Shown here one piece after another: positions 49,948-60,343 of a stretch of DNA of 64,000 bases (position 1 is the first letter of the stretch; each line of letters opens with the position of its first letter). This DNA comes from Owenia fusiformis (taxonomy: Eukaryota; Annelida; Polychaeta; Sabellida; Oweniidae): contig CAIIXF020000003.1 in the NCBI GenBank assembly GCA_903813345.2, forward strand, positions 27,419,248-27,483,247. The letters are read 5' to 3'. Under the pieces are notes generated by a model that saw only the letters and a program-made list of their open reading frames with translations, was not told the origin of the DNA and did not search any database. The position numbers and the translations under genes were made by a program.

Positions 49948-52900
49948 TTAACAGTCATCTAAATCCACCTCACAGCGTTCATTTACCACTGCCTGAAACT
50001 GGCTAGCCATATCTAGAAACTGTTGCGATAAATTCTGAAAATGTTGCGACAAATTATACAACTGGGCATCCTTTTTCTGTATATGAGTTTTCAACTGTGA
50101 GATTACTGTATTGGCCTTGTTAAGCTCACGATTTAACGATTCGATATTGTTTTTAGATTTTTTCACATGTGGAGTATCCAGCACTGGATTCTTTTCTTCA
50201 ACCACTTGGCCATTAAGCACTCTCCTCACAGGGCCAGATTTTCTTTTATTCCCTCCACTTACCAAATTTGAGTTTTCTGTACCATTCTTATCATGAATAT
50301 CTTTTATATCAACCCATTCAGCATTTTCCACTGACATATCTAAGCTGGTATGATTTCCTTCATTTAAGCCCGTATCTTTATTTGAATTTAAGTAATCTGT
50401 TTCCGACTTCAGATGGCATAATGTTTCACTGGGGTAACCCTCATCACAAGGTTCTGCCTTTATAGATACTGTCTTGCTGATAGAGGAATGAGCTAAATCG
50501 GACCCTGCAAGTGGAGCATAGTTCCCATCACCTTCAGTGTCTCCACCTGCATACTCATTTTCATTCAAATAAGGCTCGATTTTATTTTCATATGCGTAGT
50601 TTTCATTTTGCGTGAAGGATTCCTGTTTGTCGATTTGAGAATTTTCTCCTTCCTGAGGGCCCTGAAGTTGAGCGCTGTCAAGTGGTTTATGATATCTATA
50701 AAAACCAGGAGAGTTCCTACTTCCCTTCAGTTTCATAGATTTCATTTGTTCACTCCCCATGCTAGAACCGAAATCTGAGGAACTTTCAAGATCAACATCA
50801 GCAAAATTCTTTGAGGGTTTCGAGGAGAGTCTTGCACTGCGTCGCACATTCTTTGAAAGCTTTGAAAGACGTTTTGGAACAAAGCTATTTGAATTTTTAT
50901 TTTTGAACTTCCACAGTTTGGATATATTCATCCTTGAAGGTTTGTTAGCAACCTGAAAAAACATAACGATAAATGCACATCATTTCCACATGTATCAAAA
51001 TCATGACTATTTTAAAGAATGCAGCTTATGCTTAAAATGTTATGTTTTAAATTTTACCTCAGCCCTTCTAGTATGTTAAAAAGTGTTATATAAAAATTAT
51101 GCAAATAAATTAAACTTAACCTAAAAAAAGGTCCACTTTGAAAAGAAACCTGGTGTAATATATAGTAGCTTATTAATTTAAACCCTTAATTTAAGAGTCA
51201 TACACATACAGTTATCTCCCCAGGATATTTTCACTACTGGATGCTAAATTTGCATTTTGTCAAAATATCTAAATATGTAAATATATAAGGGTTATGTACT
51301 GGGAGGTTTTGGATATCGGGTTTATCCAGAGGGAGATATGCATATCTACCTGAGGGACCGTAGGGACCGAAGGTAGATGTGCATACCTCACGAGGGATGA
51401 ACCCAATATCCAAACCGACCGTACATAACTGTTTTATCCTATACCAAGTAGAGTTTTCTAATTTTCTTTAGATTTTTTCAATTTTTTCACATTTTTCTAA
51501 TTTTTTTCAATTTTTTCAATTTTTTTCAAATTTTAATTTTTTAAATTTTTTCGAAGTGGGAAGATATGCGCTGGAGCGGGAGATATGGCGGGAGATATGG
51601 AGGTTCAGGATATGGAAACCTCAATACGGGATATATCTTATCAACTTATCTCCCTAAAACTCTACTTGGCATAGGATAAATATATTTATTCCATAGTTAG
51701 CATGATATTCATAGGATAACATGTGAAAATAAAAACGGTATTTTTTTAATCAGTGGTAAAATATGATATTTTTGACAGATTTTCACTTAACCATAGCATA
51801 CGGTTTTTTAGCCATGACATACGACGTCGTATGCGATGGTTTATGGATTTTTGCTACTTCAGACTCAAAACGAGGCTAAGTGTCAACATCGCCGGATCGT
51901 TTGGAAAATTCGAATTAAATGACTTAATTTCCGAAGATTCTGATGATGACTTTAACTATGGAATAAAAAGAACATCCTATGATTTACTCGTGATATGATT
52001 TTAATCCACTCATGGTTATTGAAATCTGCACTCTCTTGCTACGCTCGCTCGTGCAGATATCATATCCATTCGTGGATAAAAATCATATCACTCATAAATC
52101 ATAGGATATCCTCTATATATATATAGGGTGTAATGATTTCAACAATTATATTCTATACCTTGTCATGAGGTTGTAAATCTGATTAAGAGAATTCAGATCT
52201 TGCAAGCTTTTTTTCATTCTTTCTTGGATCAATTAATGTTCAATGATTTCAGAATTTAAAATACAACTAATAAAAAATTGTCAATGAAAGATGTCTCTGT
52301 AGGGATCGGACCTCTCTATATGAAGCAGTTTTCAATAATGCATTAACATGCAAAAGATCACAACCTGCCATTTGTTACAGATGCCAACAGAGAATGCTGA
52401 CTGCTGAACACCGTCCACAAAAGGTTGGAGACTATAGCAGTATGTCACACTTCTGGTGATGACATAAAAACCAAGTCCCTTGACATAAATATTAATGAAC
52501 TCTGCAACCCTCTCTGTGACCTGTAAGAATGTCCATCTCCAAAAAACAATTTTGGCCAGTACACAGGTTTTACTATATTTTGATATGATATTTCCTTACC
52601 TTTTCTGGTTTATCAGGGAGGTCAGTGGAGTTCTTCAATGTGATTGGCTGATAAAATACTCCCCTCTGATTGGATACTCTTTTTGTACATGGGAATGTGA
52701 ATCGTATAACACGTCCTACGTTATACTTTGTAATTATTGGGAATGCATTCATAACGGCTTGTTCAATTTCATAGCAGAGCACATATTCTTGAGAATTTTT
52801 TGATGTTGATATTTTGTAGCGCTTTAATAACCTGGAAATAAAAGTTAACACGTCAAAAACATACCACAAACTATTATTAACTATTTGAAACTATTATTAG

Positions 52901-53656
52901 TATTAGGCATTAGCTGATTAAATCTTGCATGAAGTTGCTTTCTCATCCTTTCTTTTTTCTATTTCTTATTTCCTCAAAGTTTTTGGTTTACAGATGCTAG
53001 AATTGCTGTCAATTATTATGACTTAGAATAGTTGAAAACTTATTATGTAAATGTATACTTTTACTCACCATTTCTTGACTGCATTATATTTTGCAGGCAT
53101 TGTGGGAAGTCTAGAAGGTCGTACTTTAAATTTGTCCTTATTTAGCAAAGATTTTATGCGTTCTGCTGCACTCTGATTTGAACTTTCACATGGAATGTTT
53201 AGTGTCTTATAAATTTGGGAATTTTCTGGCAATGCATTCTCGACATCTGAAAAACATGTCACTGCTTCTTACAAAACAACATTCAAAAAACAAGTTGAAA
53301 CAATAAAACAGAAAAATGAGTATATGTGTACTTAAGACAACTGTTTATATTATAGAATCTAAAAGAAATTCTGAGACTTAAACTGCTGCGATACCATTTC
53401 CTACAATTTTTGGATATTGACTCTGAGCTTGCAGGCTTGTTGATTTTGTGCATTGAACAGAATTCAAACGAATTTTACTTTGCCATTAGTACGTACCCTG
53501 GCGCTCCCCAGGAGAATCAACTGGTATGTCTAAAGGCTGTATTTGCAAAGGAGGTACTTCAGCCCCAATGTTTAATGTTGGAATGTAGCTCTGTAGAAAC
53601 CCTCCCAAGTCAACCATGTCATCATTATTTCGGTTGCTCCTTGCACGTGTTGTCAT
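49948..53656 (-). CDS. RFX-like winged-helix protein with C-terminal coiled coil, four coding exons
   Basis: Coding order on the minus strand: 53656-53497, 53246-53069, 52831-52600, 50952-49948. Phases agree and give 524 residues from MTTRARSNRNNDD. Residues about 108-185 resemble an RFX-type DNA-binding winged helix: AVKKWLLKRY, then YNVGRVIRFTFP and RGVFYQPITL, matching the family pattern of W-L...Y, G-x-x-I-R-x-x-F-P and R-G-x-x-x-Y. Next comes a basic stretch (KSKNVRRSARLSSKPSKN-like), a long acidic Ser/Glu-rich region with a SUMO-type IKAE site, then RKSGPVRRV and a coiled coil (about 465-515: SLNRELNKANTVISQL...). The features suggest a nuclear DNA-binding protein. I do not recognise an orthologue by name. 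The last exon is complete to its TGA/TAA-type end at 49948. Confidence 0.72.
51291..51682. repeat. Nested inverted repeats in intron 3 of the RFX-like gene
   Basis: GTTATGTACTGGGAGG at 51291 is inverted at about 51415-51430, giving a 140-bp hairpin. Outside it, TATCCTATACCAAGTAGAG pairs with CTCTACTTGGCATAGGATA at 51656-51680, and a T-rich simple tract lies between. Confidence 0.65.
51974..52106. repeat. Hairpin repeat in intron 3 of the RFX-like gene
   Basis: TCCTATGATTTACTCGTGAT pairs with ATCACTCATAAATCATAGGA, with inner pairs AAATCTGCAC / GTGCAGAT around a TTGCTACGCTCGCTC loop. Arms are roughly 55 bp. Confidence 0.65.
52341..52435 (-). repeat. AACAAATGGCAGG dispersed repeat, inverted copy
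   Basis: Plus strand reads CATTAACATGCAAAAGATCA, then AACCTGCCATTTGTTACAG and TGCTGAACACCGTC. This is the reverse complement of the copies at 14051 and 15092. Confidence 0.55.
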
Positions 53657-53833
53657 TGTTGCACCCGAGCAGCTGGTCTAACCAGCTAGCCTATTGCAGG
53701 TTACCCAATCACCTGGTAAAATAAAACATATATTGCAGTGATCTCCCCAGCATTAAAGCAAGTGGGCGCAGCACCAATCTGCGACCATTCATCCTGTAAG
53801 TTGCTAATTTCTGTTATATCTTCCTTTTAAATC

Positions 53834-54104
53834 GAAATGTTATAAAAACCCTTCGACCTGCACCTTCGACCTACAGGGTGTCCAAAAAGAAAACATTATA
53901 GAAGCTATTTTTGCCGATCTCAGACCACGCAAGAGTCATATTTTCTTTCGAAACTGTATAATATTTCCATATAATTGTAAACACGTATATAAGTAGGCCT
54001 ATTAGGAAATACGTTAGAAACATTCACTCAAGTCCATGTCTCAGACGTGACTAGCAGGCCCATCGAAGTGCAGGTCGAAGGTCGAACGGTTTTAATAACA
54101 TTCC
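53834..54104. mobile_element. MITE, 271 bp, 9-bp target duplication
   Basis: TIRs GAAATGTTAT...CTTCGACCTGCAC / GTGCAGGTCGAAG...ATAACATTCC. TTTTAAATC flanks both sides (53825-53833 and 54105-54113). The 9-bp duplication suggests a MULE-type transposase. It lies just upstream of the first coding exon of the RFX-like gene. Confidence 0.7.
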
Positions 54105-54316
54105 TTTTAAATCAGCTAAAACACACTGACAAGTGATAATCTTTGCACAGTAAATGATCAAACATTGGGCTTCTTCATTACTTCTAACGCCACCTAATCT
54201 CTGTACTTGGTGTATTCGACTCAATTTTTATGCATGTTCTTGGGCCTAGGATCGATCATTCAGAACAGCGCGTTAGTGTGTATCGTGTGTTTTCATTATA
54301 ACCTGTTTATATAGAG

Positions 54317-55433
54317 CAGGGTTCTCACCGGGAAATTTTTAGACCCCAGATTTTTAGCGGTATTTTGACTACATTTTTGCAGTATTGCGACTACTTCTCC
54401 CCCATGTGAGATCAGAGATATCTTATAAGTATACTTTTCAACATACTGCTAAGTTTATCTTGCTATTTTAATCCCAATATTTATTTCTAAAAGGTTTCTG
54501 ACTTCCTCTTCCTTGTTTGTATCCAGTTTTTATGTATTTTCTCAAGAGTTTTACCACAAATAATGTGACAAAAATGTAAGGCCAAACAAAAATATATGTC
54601 TGTTTCCTGCTCCATGTATTTTCAGATTAGGGTAGGTAGGTAGGAGGATTATTTTATTTTTCATTAAAATTTTACTCAATTTTTTTTAGGGTAGGTCAGT
54701 CAGAAAAATATTTTATCTTATGTTTTTTGTCATCTCTTCGTTTTGTCATTTGCTCTTAACTGCCATGAGACCGTAATTCATCATGCAATCTAATCATTTG
54801 ATCCGTACTTCCTTAAAACCTTCAGATATTGAACTAAATAAACAACTTGGTCAGGGTTCGAACTTAACTTTCTCACCTGGTATTGAAAATTGTTACGTAA
54901 GATTTTTTCCAGGTAACTAAATACCAAAGTAAGGTAGTTGTTATTATTGCTTGAAATTGTTATTATCGCGATAAGACAAAGTTTTCCTTTACACTAGGCC
55001 TTTAATAATAAACAAGTCTATTGATCTGTTGATCTATTATCAATTTTATTCCACCATAACATTCGAAACTTCTGGATAAAGGCCTTCATGGAAATCGAAT
55101 ATCAGTATATTTAGCATTGGATCAGCAGAGGTTACAAAGTTGTCATCAAATTAATATATGCCTCAAAAATATAATTTTTCTGACTCAAAAATAAACAGAA
55201 TCAGCTTTAGAAGACCTTAGAAGAATATTTTTAATTCAAACAATTCAGAGAAAACTTGTCTCTGTGAGAACATAACATTTTCATCTGGTACATTGGAATT
55301 CCCTCTCCTTAAAAAATAGACTCCGGAAAAAACACTTTACACCCGGAAAAGCTATTAGATTCTGGAGCAAGAGGATTTTAAGACATTAGACTCCGGAGAA
55401 TCTCCGGAGTCTAAAAGCCTAGTGAGAACCCTG
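54317..55433. mobile_element. hAT-like element remnant, about 1.1 kb
   Basis: CAGGGTTCTCAC at the left and GTGAGAACCCTG at the right are exact inverses and match the CAGGGTTCTC style of hAT ends. TAGAG flanks both sides (5 bp seen, fewer than the usual 8). The interior has CTCCGGAGTCTAA words but no transposase frame. Confidence 0.65.
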
Positions 55434-55680
55434 TAGAGTATACTTCTCTTACTAAAGTGGGGGACAAAAATAAAACTCAACGTTCACAAGTTGTCACAAT
55501 GAGCTAATTTCCAAGTTTTGTGTCTCAAACTCTCCCAAGCGGTAGAAAAATAATTCCCGTTCACTAAAGTAGCACAATAAATTAATCCAAAGCTTCATAC
55601 CTGCAAATAATGGATAAATCCCTACCAAATCTAATGAATGTTTTCATGAATCGCCATGTTTGTTATCCAAGGACGGTTGA

Positions 55681-55783
55681 CTCCCAGAATGCAACATCAG
55701 TTAACCATATTTACTCATGACAGGTTTCAAAATGGCGGAACAGCATTTTGAAAGCTGGCACGTGGCATGTTGCATTCTGGGAG
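55681..55783. promoter_or_regulatory. Paired ZNF143/STAF-like motifs with a YY1-like site
   Basis: CTCCCAGAATGC at 55681-55692 and its inverse GCATTCTGGGAG at 55772-55783 match the core of ZNF143/STAF sites in animal promoters. Between them AAAATGGCGGAAC resembles a YY1 site. The region lies between the minus-strand RFX-like gene and the plus-strand MDP1-like exon, so it could serve divergent promoters. The call rests on motif matching only. Confidence 0.4.
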
Positions 55784-57228
55784 CCAATCCTCCGTTCCGG
55801 CGCAATCGGGCGACAAAATCACCTCAACATTTGAAGAGTCGGCATAACATGTGAATATCCAATTCAACTTTTGAAGTTCTTATTTGTCATTAGGGACACA
55901 AATTCCACTATATTTGGACTTACTAAGACGGAGAAAATAGAGCACTGAATACACTGAGGTAAGAATTTATTACATGTGCGACAGCATGTAATTTTCATAG
56001 CTTTTGCAATTCTTTATGATCCCCACTGTATGTATAGACTGTATCCTTCGTCTGAATAAATATTCAGACTGTAAGTCACCTATTGTAAAATGTGGTGTTG
56101 TATAAATGTTACAAATAAGTTTGTTAATGATAAAATGATTACCTTATAAAGAACTTACAATATTGTTTTTTCGTATATTGTCCTCTTACTGAAGATATTC
56201 ATAAAATGTACAGACGCTTCTTGTAGCGAAGCCATTGATTAGGTCAAGCCATTTTGGCAATGCCAATTCTCACGATAAACGACATTTAGCCAGTGACGTC
56301 AGTCTATTTGTAAACAAATAACACGTGGAGCGGACGGAGCAACATTACGGAAGCGTATTGATAAATTCCATTTGGATCTCGTGAACTCAAACGTCCTTGA
56401 CATTGATTTCGCGATCTACTTAAGAACACATCCTGCAGTTTTGGTGAGTCTGAACATTTCATTATTTTATATCAACTTGTACCCGCCTTATACAAATATT
56501 TTTGCTTGTAGTTTAAGATGAACATCTCTTCAACATATTCACCAATTTTCAAGGTGAACATTCTTGTAATAAACGAGAAATTAATGTGCAAAAAATATCA
56601 CCGCGATTTCCACAGGAAATATATCAATCATAACAGACCGAATATTATATTCGGTCTGTTGGATACATACTAACTGTATGTATGTCTACCACCGCTGCAA
56701 TATTTATATCAAACCAAAACCTATGCTTATTAGTCAGGGTTATTTGTAGTAGCCTGAGACTCTTGGCCCATCGCTTTCAACACATAGAGAATATTATGCG
56801 GGAGATGTGACTCAGACCCTGGGACCCAGAGCTCCCTGAGCTGATTTTCTAAACAAATTTTGCGTTCTGTAAAAAAAGTATCAACATGGCTCTTCTTTTA
56901 TAGATCAAACCTTTACTTCAACACTGCAAAAAATAATCCTCCAATAATTGGGACGTACCTTTGCTAAAGACGCTGCAGAATCGTTGAACAACAATCAGAT
57001 CAAAACATTTTTATTTTACAAATTTTAAAGATCTCGCTAACGGTCACGTGACTTATTCCAACATTATCAATTTCATTGATTTGATACATACATAACATAT
57101 GTGTTATTGTAGAATATGAAACATAGTAAATATAAGCTTCAATAATCTCTTTTAAATATTGCTATACAATAAACTATTTAAGTTTTAATTCAAACTCTCA
57201 CAATATCTCGCATAATTGTGAATTCAAA
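55784..57228. other. Region upstream of the MDP1-like exon
   Basis: No protein exon recognised. TTTTG/GTGAGT near 56442 is a possible donor of a non-coding first exon. A 29-bp perfect hairpin is at 56632-56660. Confidence 0.35.
56632..56660. repeat. Perfect hairpin, 13-bp arms
   Basis: AACAGACCGAATA is inverted as TATTCGGTCTGTT around a 3-base loop TTA. Confidence 0.8.
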
Positions 57229-57258
57229 ATGGCTTCCGGGATTTCGAGAAAAGAATGA
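57229..57258 (+). CDS. Upstream ORF overlapping the MDP1-like start
   Basis: ATG GCT TCC GGG ... GAA TGA encodes nine residues, and its TGA overlaps the next ATG as ATGA (57255-57258). The CTTCCGGG inside also matches an ETS site. Translation is not shown by sequence alone. Confidence 0.35.
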   Translation: MASGISRKE

Positions 57259-57369
57259 AAATTTCCTTATTTTCCAATATTGTCAACGTTTCCCGAGCTT
57301 TCTTGAAAAAGTCGATACACACAACAACAATCGAAATGTCAAAGCCGAAGCTGATAGTGTTCGATCTTG
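57255..57369 (+). CDS. MDP1: First coding exon of an MDP1-like HAD phosphatase (partial)
   Basis: 38 codons plus one base, ending at a GTAAGA donor (57370). The C-terminal part MSKPKLIVFDL matches the start of magnesium-dependent phosphatase 1, whose next residues are the catalytic D-x-D motif; the leftover G would start that Asp codon. An N-terminal extension (MKISLFSNIVNVSRAFLKKS, then IHTTTIE) is basic, hydrophobic and hydroxylated, like a mitochondrial presequence, and an internal Met precedes SKPKL. No later exon is recognised up to 64000. The intron has received a CR1 element, so the gene continues beyond the window or is broken. The identity rests on about eleven residues. Confidence 0.5.
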
Positions 57370-57676
57370 GTAAGACTTCTCTAATATTTTGAAATTGATC
57401 ATCTATTTGTCAAGCCGGCCTTGCCAAATAGCAAATAAGATATTTGCTTATTATCCGACCAATATGTCGAAACACAAAAAATATTTCTCTCAAAATTTTA
57501 TCTCGTTCTCTGAGCTATAGACCTAGCACCCCCAAAGAAAGGACAAGAAGAGGGACGGGAAGTACTAAAGAAGAGATCCAGGCAACAAAAAGTCACGAAC
57601 TTCAACACAATAAGGAAAAAAGAGACCCCAAACGTTGTCTTTTCAAAATTTAGAAAACCCCGCGAAAATTACGACA

Positions 57677-59332
57677 ATGTCGAAAGGAGCAAAGGATTTG
57701 GAGAAGAAAAGGCACAAAAGCGCCATCGGTACAGCTGTGGGAAGTATTGTAAAATCTATAACAGATTTTGCAGTCGGAGACGCGCTATATACAGAAAATA
57801 ATTCACAATCTACTGATTTACGACAACTGAGAAGTGCTTTCGGAAGTGAGTCTCCTTCTTCCTCTTCCGGCCGCCATATTGGAAAAAAAAGTGAAAGTTC
57901 TGAAAACAAAAGTTCTCGCCCTATATCTCACCAAACAACGTCCGACTCACACGGTAATATAGCCCAACAAAAAGCTACGAGTACACCACAAGCCCAGGAG
58001 GTGCTTGTTACCCCGAATCCAAAGGATAACTGTGAGTATTGTGATAAAGTGCTATCAGAAATTCAATGTGAGATCTGTGAAAAATGGTCATGCTGTAGGT
58101 GCCAAGGTTTGAAAAAGAGTTTAGTAGGAACACTCCAAAATAATAAAAATATTCATTGGTACTGTAATGAATGTGAAAAAAACACAATTTTCAACCTGAA
58201 ATGTAATGAAATTGAGAAACATATTTCAAGATTAATTCAAAATGTGTCTGAAAATCTGAAATCAATGATCATCGACAACACCAAAAATTTACAAAATATC
58301 TCAACAAATTCAATGAAAGCATATTCTGAAGTAGTAAAAGACCAAGTACAGTCAGTATCTGATGTTGTTAAAGATCAAGTAAGCCAGGAACTTAAAATAA
58401 CAAACAACAAAGTGGATTCTCTCCCCCAACAAGTATTTGAACGAGACCAGCGCAAATACAACATCATAGTGCATAATATTAAGGAATCAACACATGTTGA
58501 CACAAGGTCAAGAAAGGAGTTTGATGAACACAAAGTAACAACTATTCTGAGCAGGGGCTTAGGAATAGAAAATGCCGAGATAAAGAAAACAACCAGACTT
58601 GGAGCAAGGAGGGAGAACAACAAACCAAGACTCTTACAAGTGGTACTAGGTAACATACCAATTAAACAATCTATCCTCAGAAATGCAACAATTCTCAGAC
58701 AAAAACAACAATTCAACAATATCTACATCACCCCAGACCTTACGCTGAAGGAGAGGGAGGAAAACAGGAAACTGCGAACAGAGCTAAAGAGACGAAGAGA
58801 TGCTGGAGAAACAAACATCAAAATTTCGAAAGGAGAAATAATCACATTTAACACGAATCTAACAAACCAAACAGATGCAAGACGTACAGCCAAACAAAAA
58901 ACAGATTCGACAGTCAAAAATCATGGACATGTTAAGGAAACAGGATCGTCGAAAAATCGGTTCCACCCACTACAGGATTTACAAGACCAAGAGAATGATA
59001 GCAAAACTACTACGGAACTACCTAAACAACCAGCGCTTGTGATCAACATTGAAAACGACAGTGATGTAGACTCAATCAGTGACACCATGACCCAAAGTGA
59101 ATCCGAACCAGAGAAAGAAGAAAAGAGAAATCCTAGGAATCTGAAACCGGAGGAAATCACACGCCCTAAAACCACTTCGAGAAAACATAGAAATAGGCTG
59201 CCTAGCAATTCTGACTCAGATACAATACAATACACCAAAAGACCTAAACCAAGCCATAGGAAGAGAAACAAGAACCAAGAAATAACTGACACCCATGGTT
59301 TGAGTCAAGCCACCGGAGGAGGAGACCTTTGA
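57677..59332 (+). CDS. CR1 ORF1 protein with PHD-like zinc finger
   Basis: 551 residues from the first ATG (upstream start would be TTG). Residues about 119-166 carry paired cysteines (C-x2-C, C-x2-C, C-x2-C, then WYCNEC) like the PHD/ESAP finger of CR1 ORF1. A coiled-coil-like stretch (VVKDQVQSVSDVVKDQVSQE) follows, then the DQRKYNIIVHNI and TRLGARR segments that parallel RRM-type ORF1s, then a Lys/Arg/Glu-rich tail. It ends in TGA at 59330-59332, in frame with the downstream endonuclease. Confidence 0.85.
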   Translation: MSKGAKDLEKKRHKSAIGTAVGSIVKSITDFAVGDALYTENNSQSTDLRQLRSAFGSESPSSSSGRHIGKKSESSENKSSRPISHQTTSDSHGNIAQQKATSTPQAQEVLVTPNPKDNCEYCDKVLSEIQCEICEKWSCCRCQGLKKSLVGTLQNNKNIHWYCNECEKNTIFNLKCNEIEKHISRLIQNVSENLKSMIIDNTKNLQNISTNSMKAYSEVVKDQVQSVSDVVKDQVSQELKITNNKVDSLPQQVFERDQRKYNIIVHNIKESTHVDTRSRKEFDEHKVTTILSRGLGIENAEIKKTTRLGARRENNKPRLLQVVLGNIPIKQSILRNATILRQKQQFNNIYITPDLTLKEREENRKLRTELKRRRDAGETNIKISKGEIITFNTNLTNQTDARRTAKQKTDSTVKNHGHVKETGSSKNRFHPLQDLQDQENDSKTTTELPKQPALVINIENDSDVDSISDTMTQSESEPEKEEKRNPRNLKPEEITRPKTTSRKHRNRLPSNSDSDTIQYTKRPKPSHRKRNKNQEITDTHGLSQATGGGDL

Positions 59333-59422
59333 TCCCAAACACGCAATCGAAATAGTCCATTTAAGCTCAAAAATAAAAGACTGCTGAAAAATCATAATGT
59401 ATTATATTGCAATGCTGATAGG

Positions 59423-60343
59423 TTGCCAAATAAAATGTCTGAATTAAATGTACTAATTGACATTCATAAACCAAGTATTATTGCCATAACAGAAGTTTTA
59501 CCAAAAGAAAGAAGTGACCCTGTAACATTGCAGGAGATATCAGTTGATGGCTACTACCTATTTTCAAATTTTGAGAGTGGAAATAATACAGACCAGCAAG
59601 GAAGGAGAGGAATAGCAATATATATTCAAAATGGAATTCAAGCTGAGGAAATAAAATTAGCAGTCCCTTTCGCAGAATATCTACTACTGAAAATAAATGG
59701 ATTATTTTTCGGTTGTGTCTATAGAAACCCCAGCAGCAATGTAAATAATAACCAGAACTTAAATGACTTATTTGTAAATATTGTAAATAAAGCTAAAAAT
59801 GAAAACAGTGACGTCTGTATTACAGGCGATTTTAATATGAGAGATATAGACTGGGAGACAGCTCAGTCAAACCAAAATGAGGATCACTTTACGACAAAGT
59901 TCTTGGAAACCACGCAAGACTTGTTCCTAGCCCAATTAGTAGATCGGCCAACCAGAATAGTCCACGGTCAGAGACCTAGCATATTAGACCTTATATTTAC
60001 AACAGACGAGGAGAAAGTGAGAGATATTGAGTACCTAGCTAAATTAGGACACAGTGACCACATAGTTATGAGTTTTAGAATACTAACAAAACCAAGCACT
60101 AGTGAAACGTATAAACCTACCAAAAAAGCATGTTACTCAAAAGCTAACTATGATCAAATTAGAACTGATATGTCAAATGTGGACTGGAAAAAAGACCTCA
60201 ACAACATTAGTGTACAAAAACAATGGAACCTATTTACAGACCATCTGAATGAATCTATCAGGAAAAATGTACCCCATGTATACCCAAGTATATGTTCAAG
60301 CAAAGACCAAACCACAGTCAAAAATCCCAGATATGAAAAGTAA
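59423..60343 (+). CDS. CR1 ORF2, endonuclease part (truncated by frame loss)
   Basis: The frame is open from the ORF1 stop (59333) to 60343. Endonuclease landmarks: NADRLPNKM at the start, AITEV, GRRGIAIYI, GCVYRNP, ITGDFNMRDIDW, LDLIFT and GHSDHIVM. The first ATG (59435) lies after the conserved Asn of NADRL, so ATG initiation would cut the domain. After PHVY the frame runs into an unrelated short tail and stop. Confidence 0.82.
   Translation: MPNKMSELNVLIDIHKPSIIAITEVLPKERSDPVTLQEISVDGYYLFSNFESGNNTDQQGRRGIAIYIQNGIQAEEIKLAVPFAEYLLLKINGLFFGCVYRNPSSNVNNNQNLNDLFVNIVNKAKNENSDVCITGDFNMRDIDWETAQSNQNEDHFTTKFLETTQDLFLAQLVDRPTRIVHGQRPSILDLIFTTDEEKVRDIEYLAKLGHSDHIVMSFRILTKPSTSETYKPTKKACYSKANYDQIRTDMSNVDWKKDLNNISVQKQWNLFTDHLNESIRKNVPHVYPSICSSKDQTTVKNPRYEK

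Noticed and set aside
55734-55860. ATG frame MAEQHFESW... of about 40 codons
   Set aside because: The ATGGCGG is better read as a YY1-type promoter motif; there is no splice continuation or homology.
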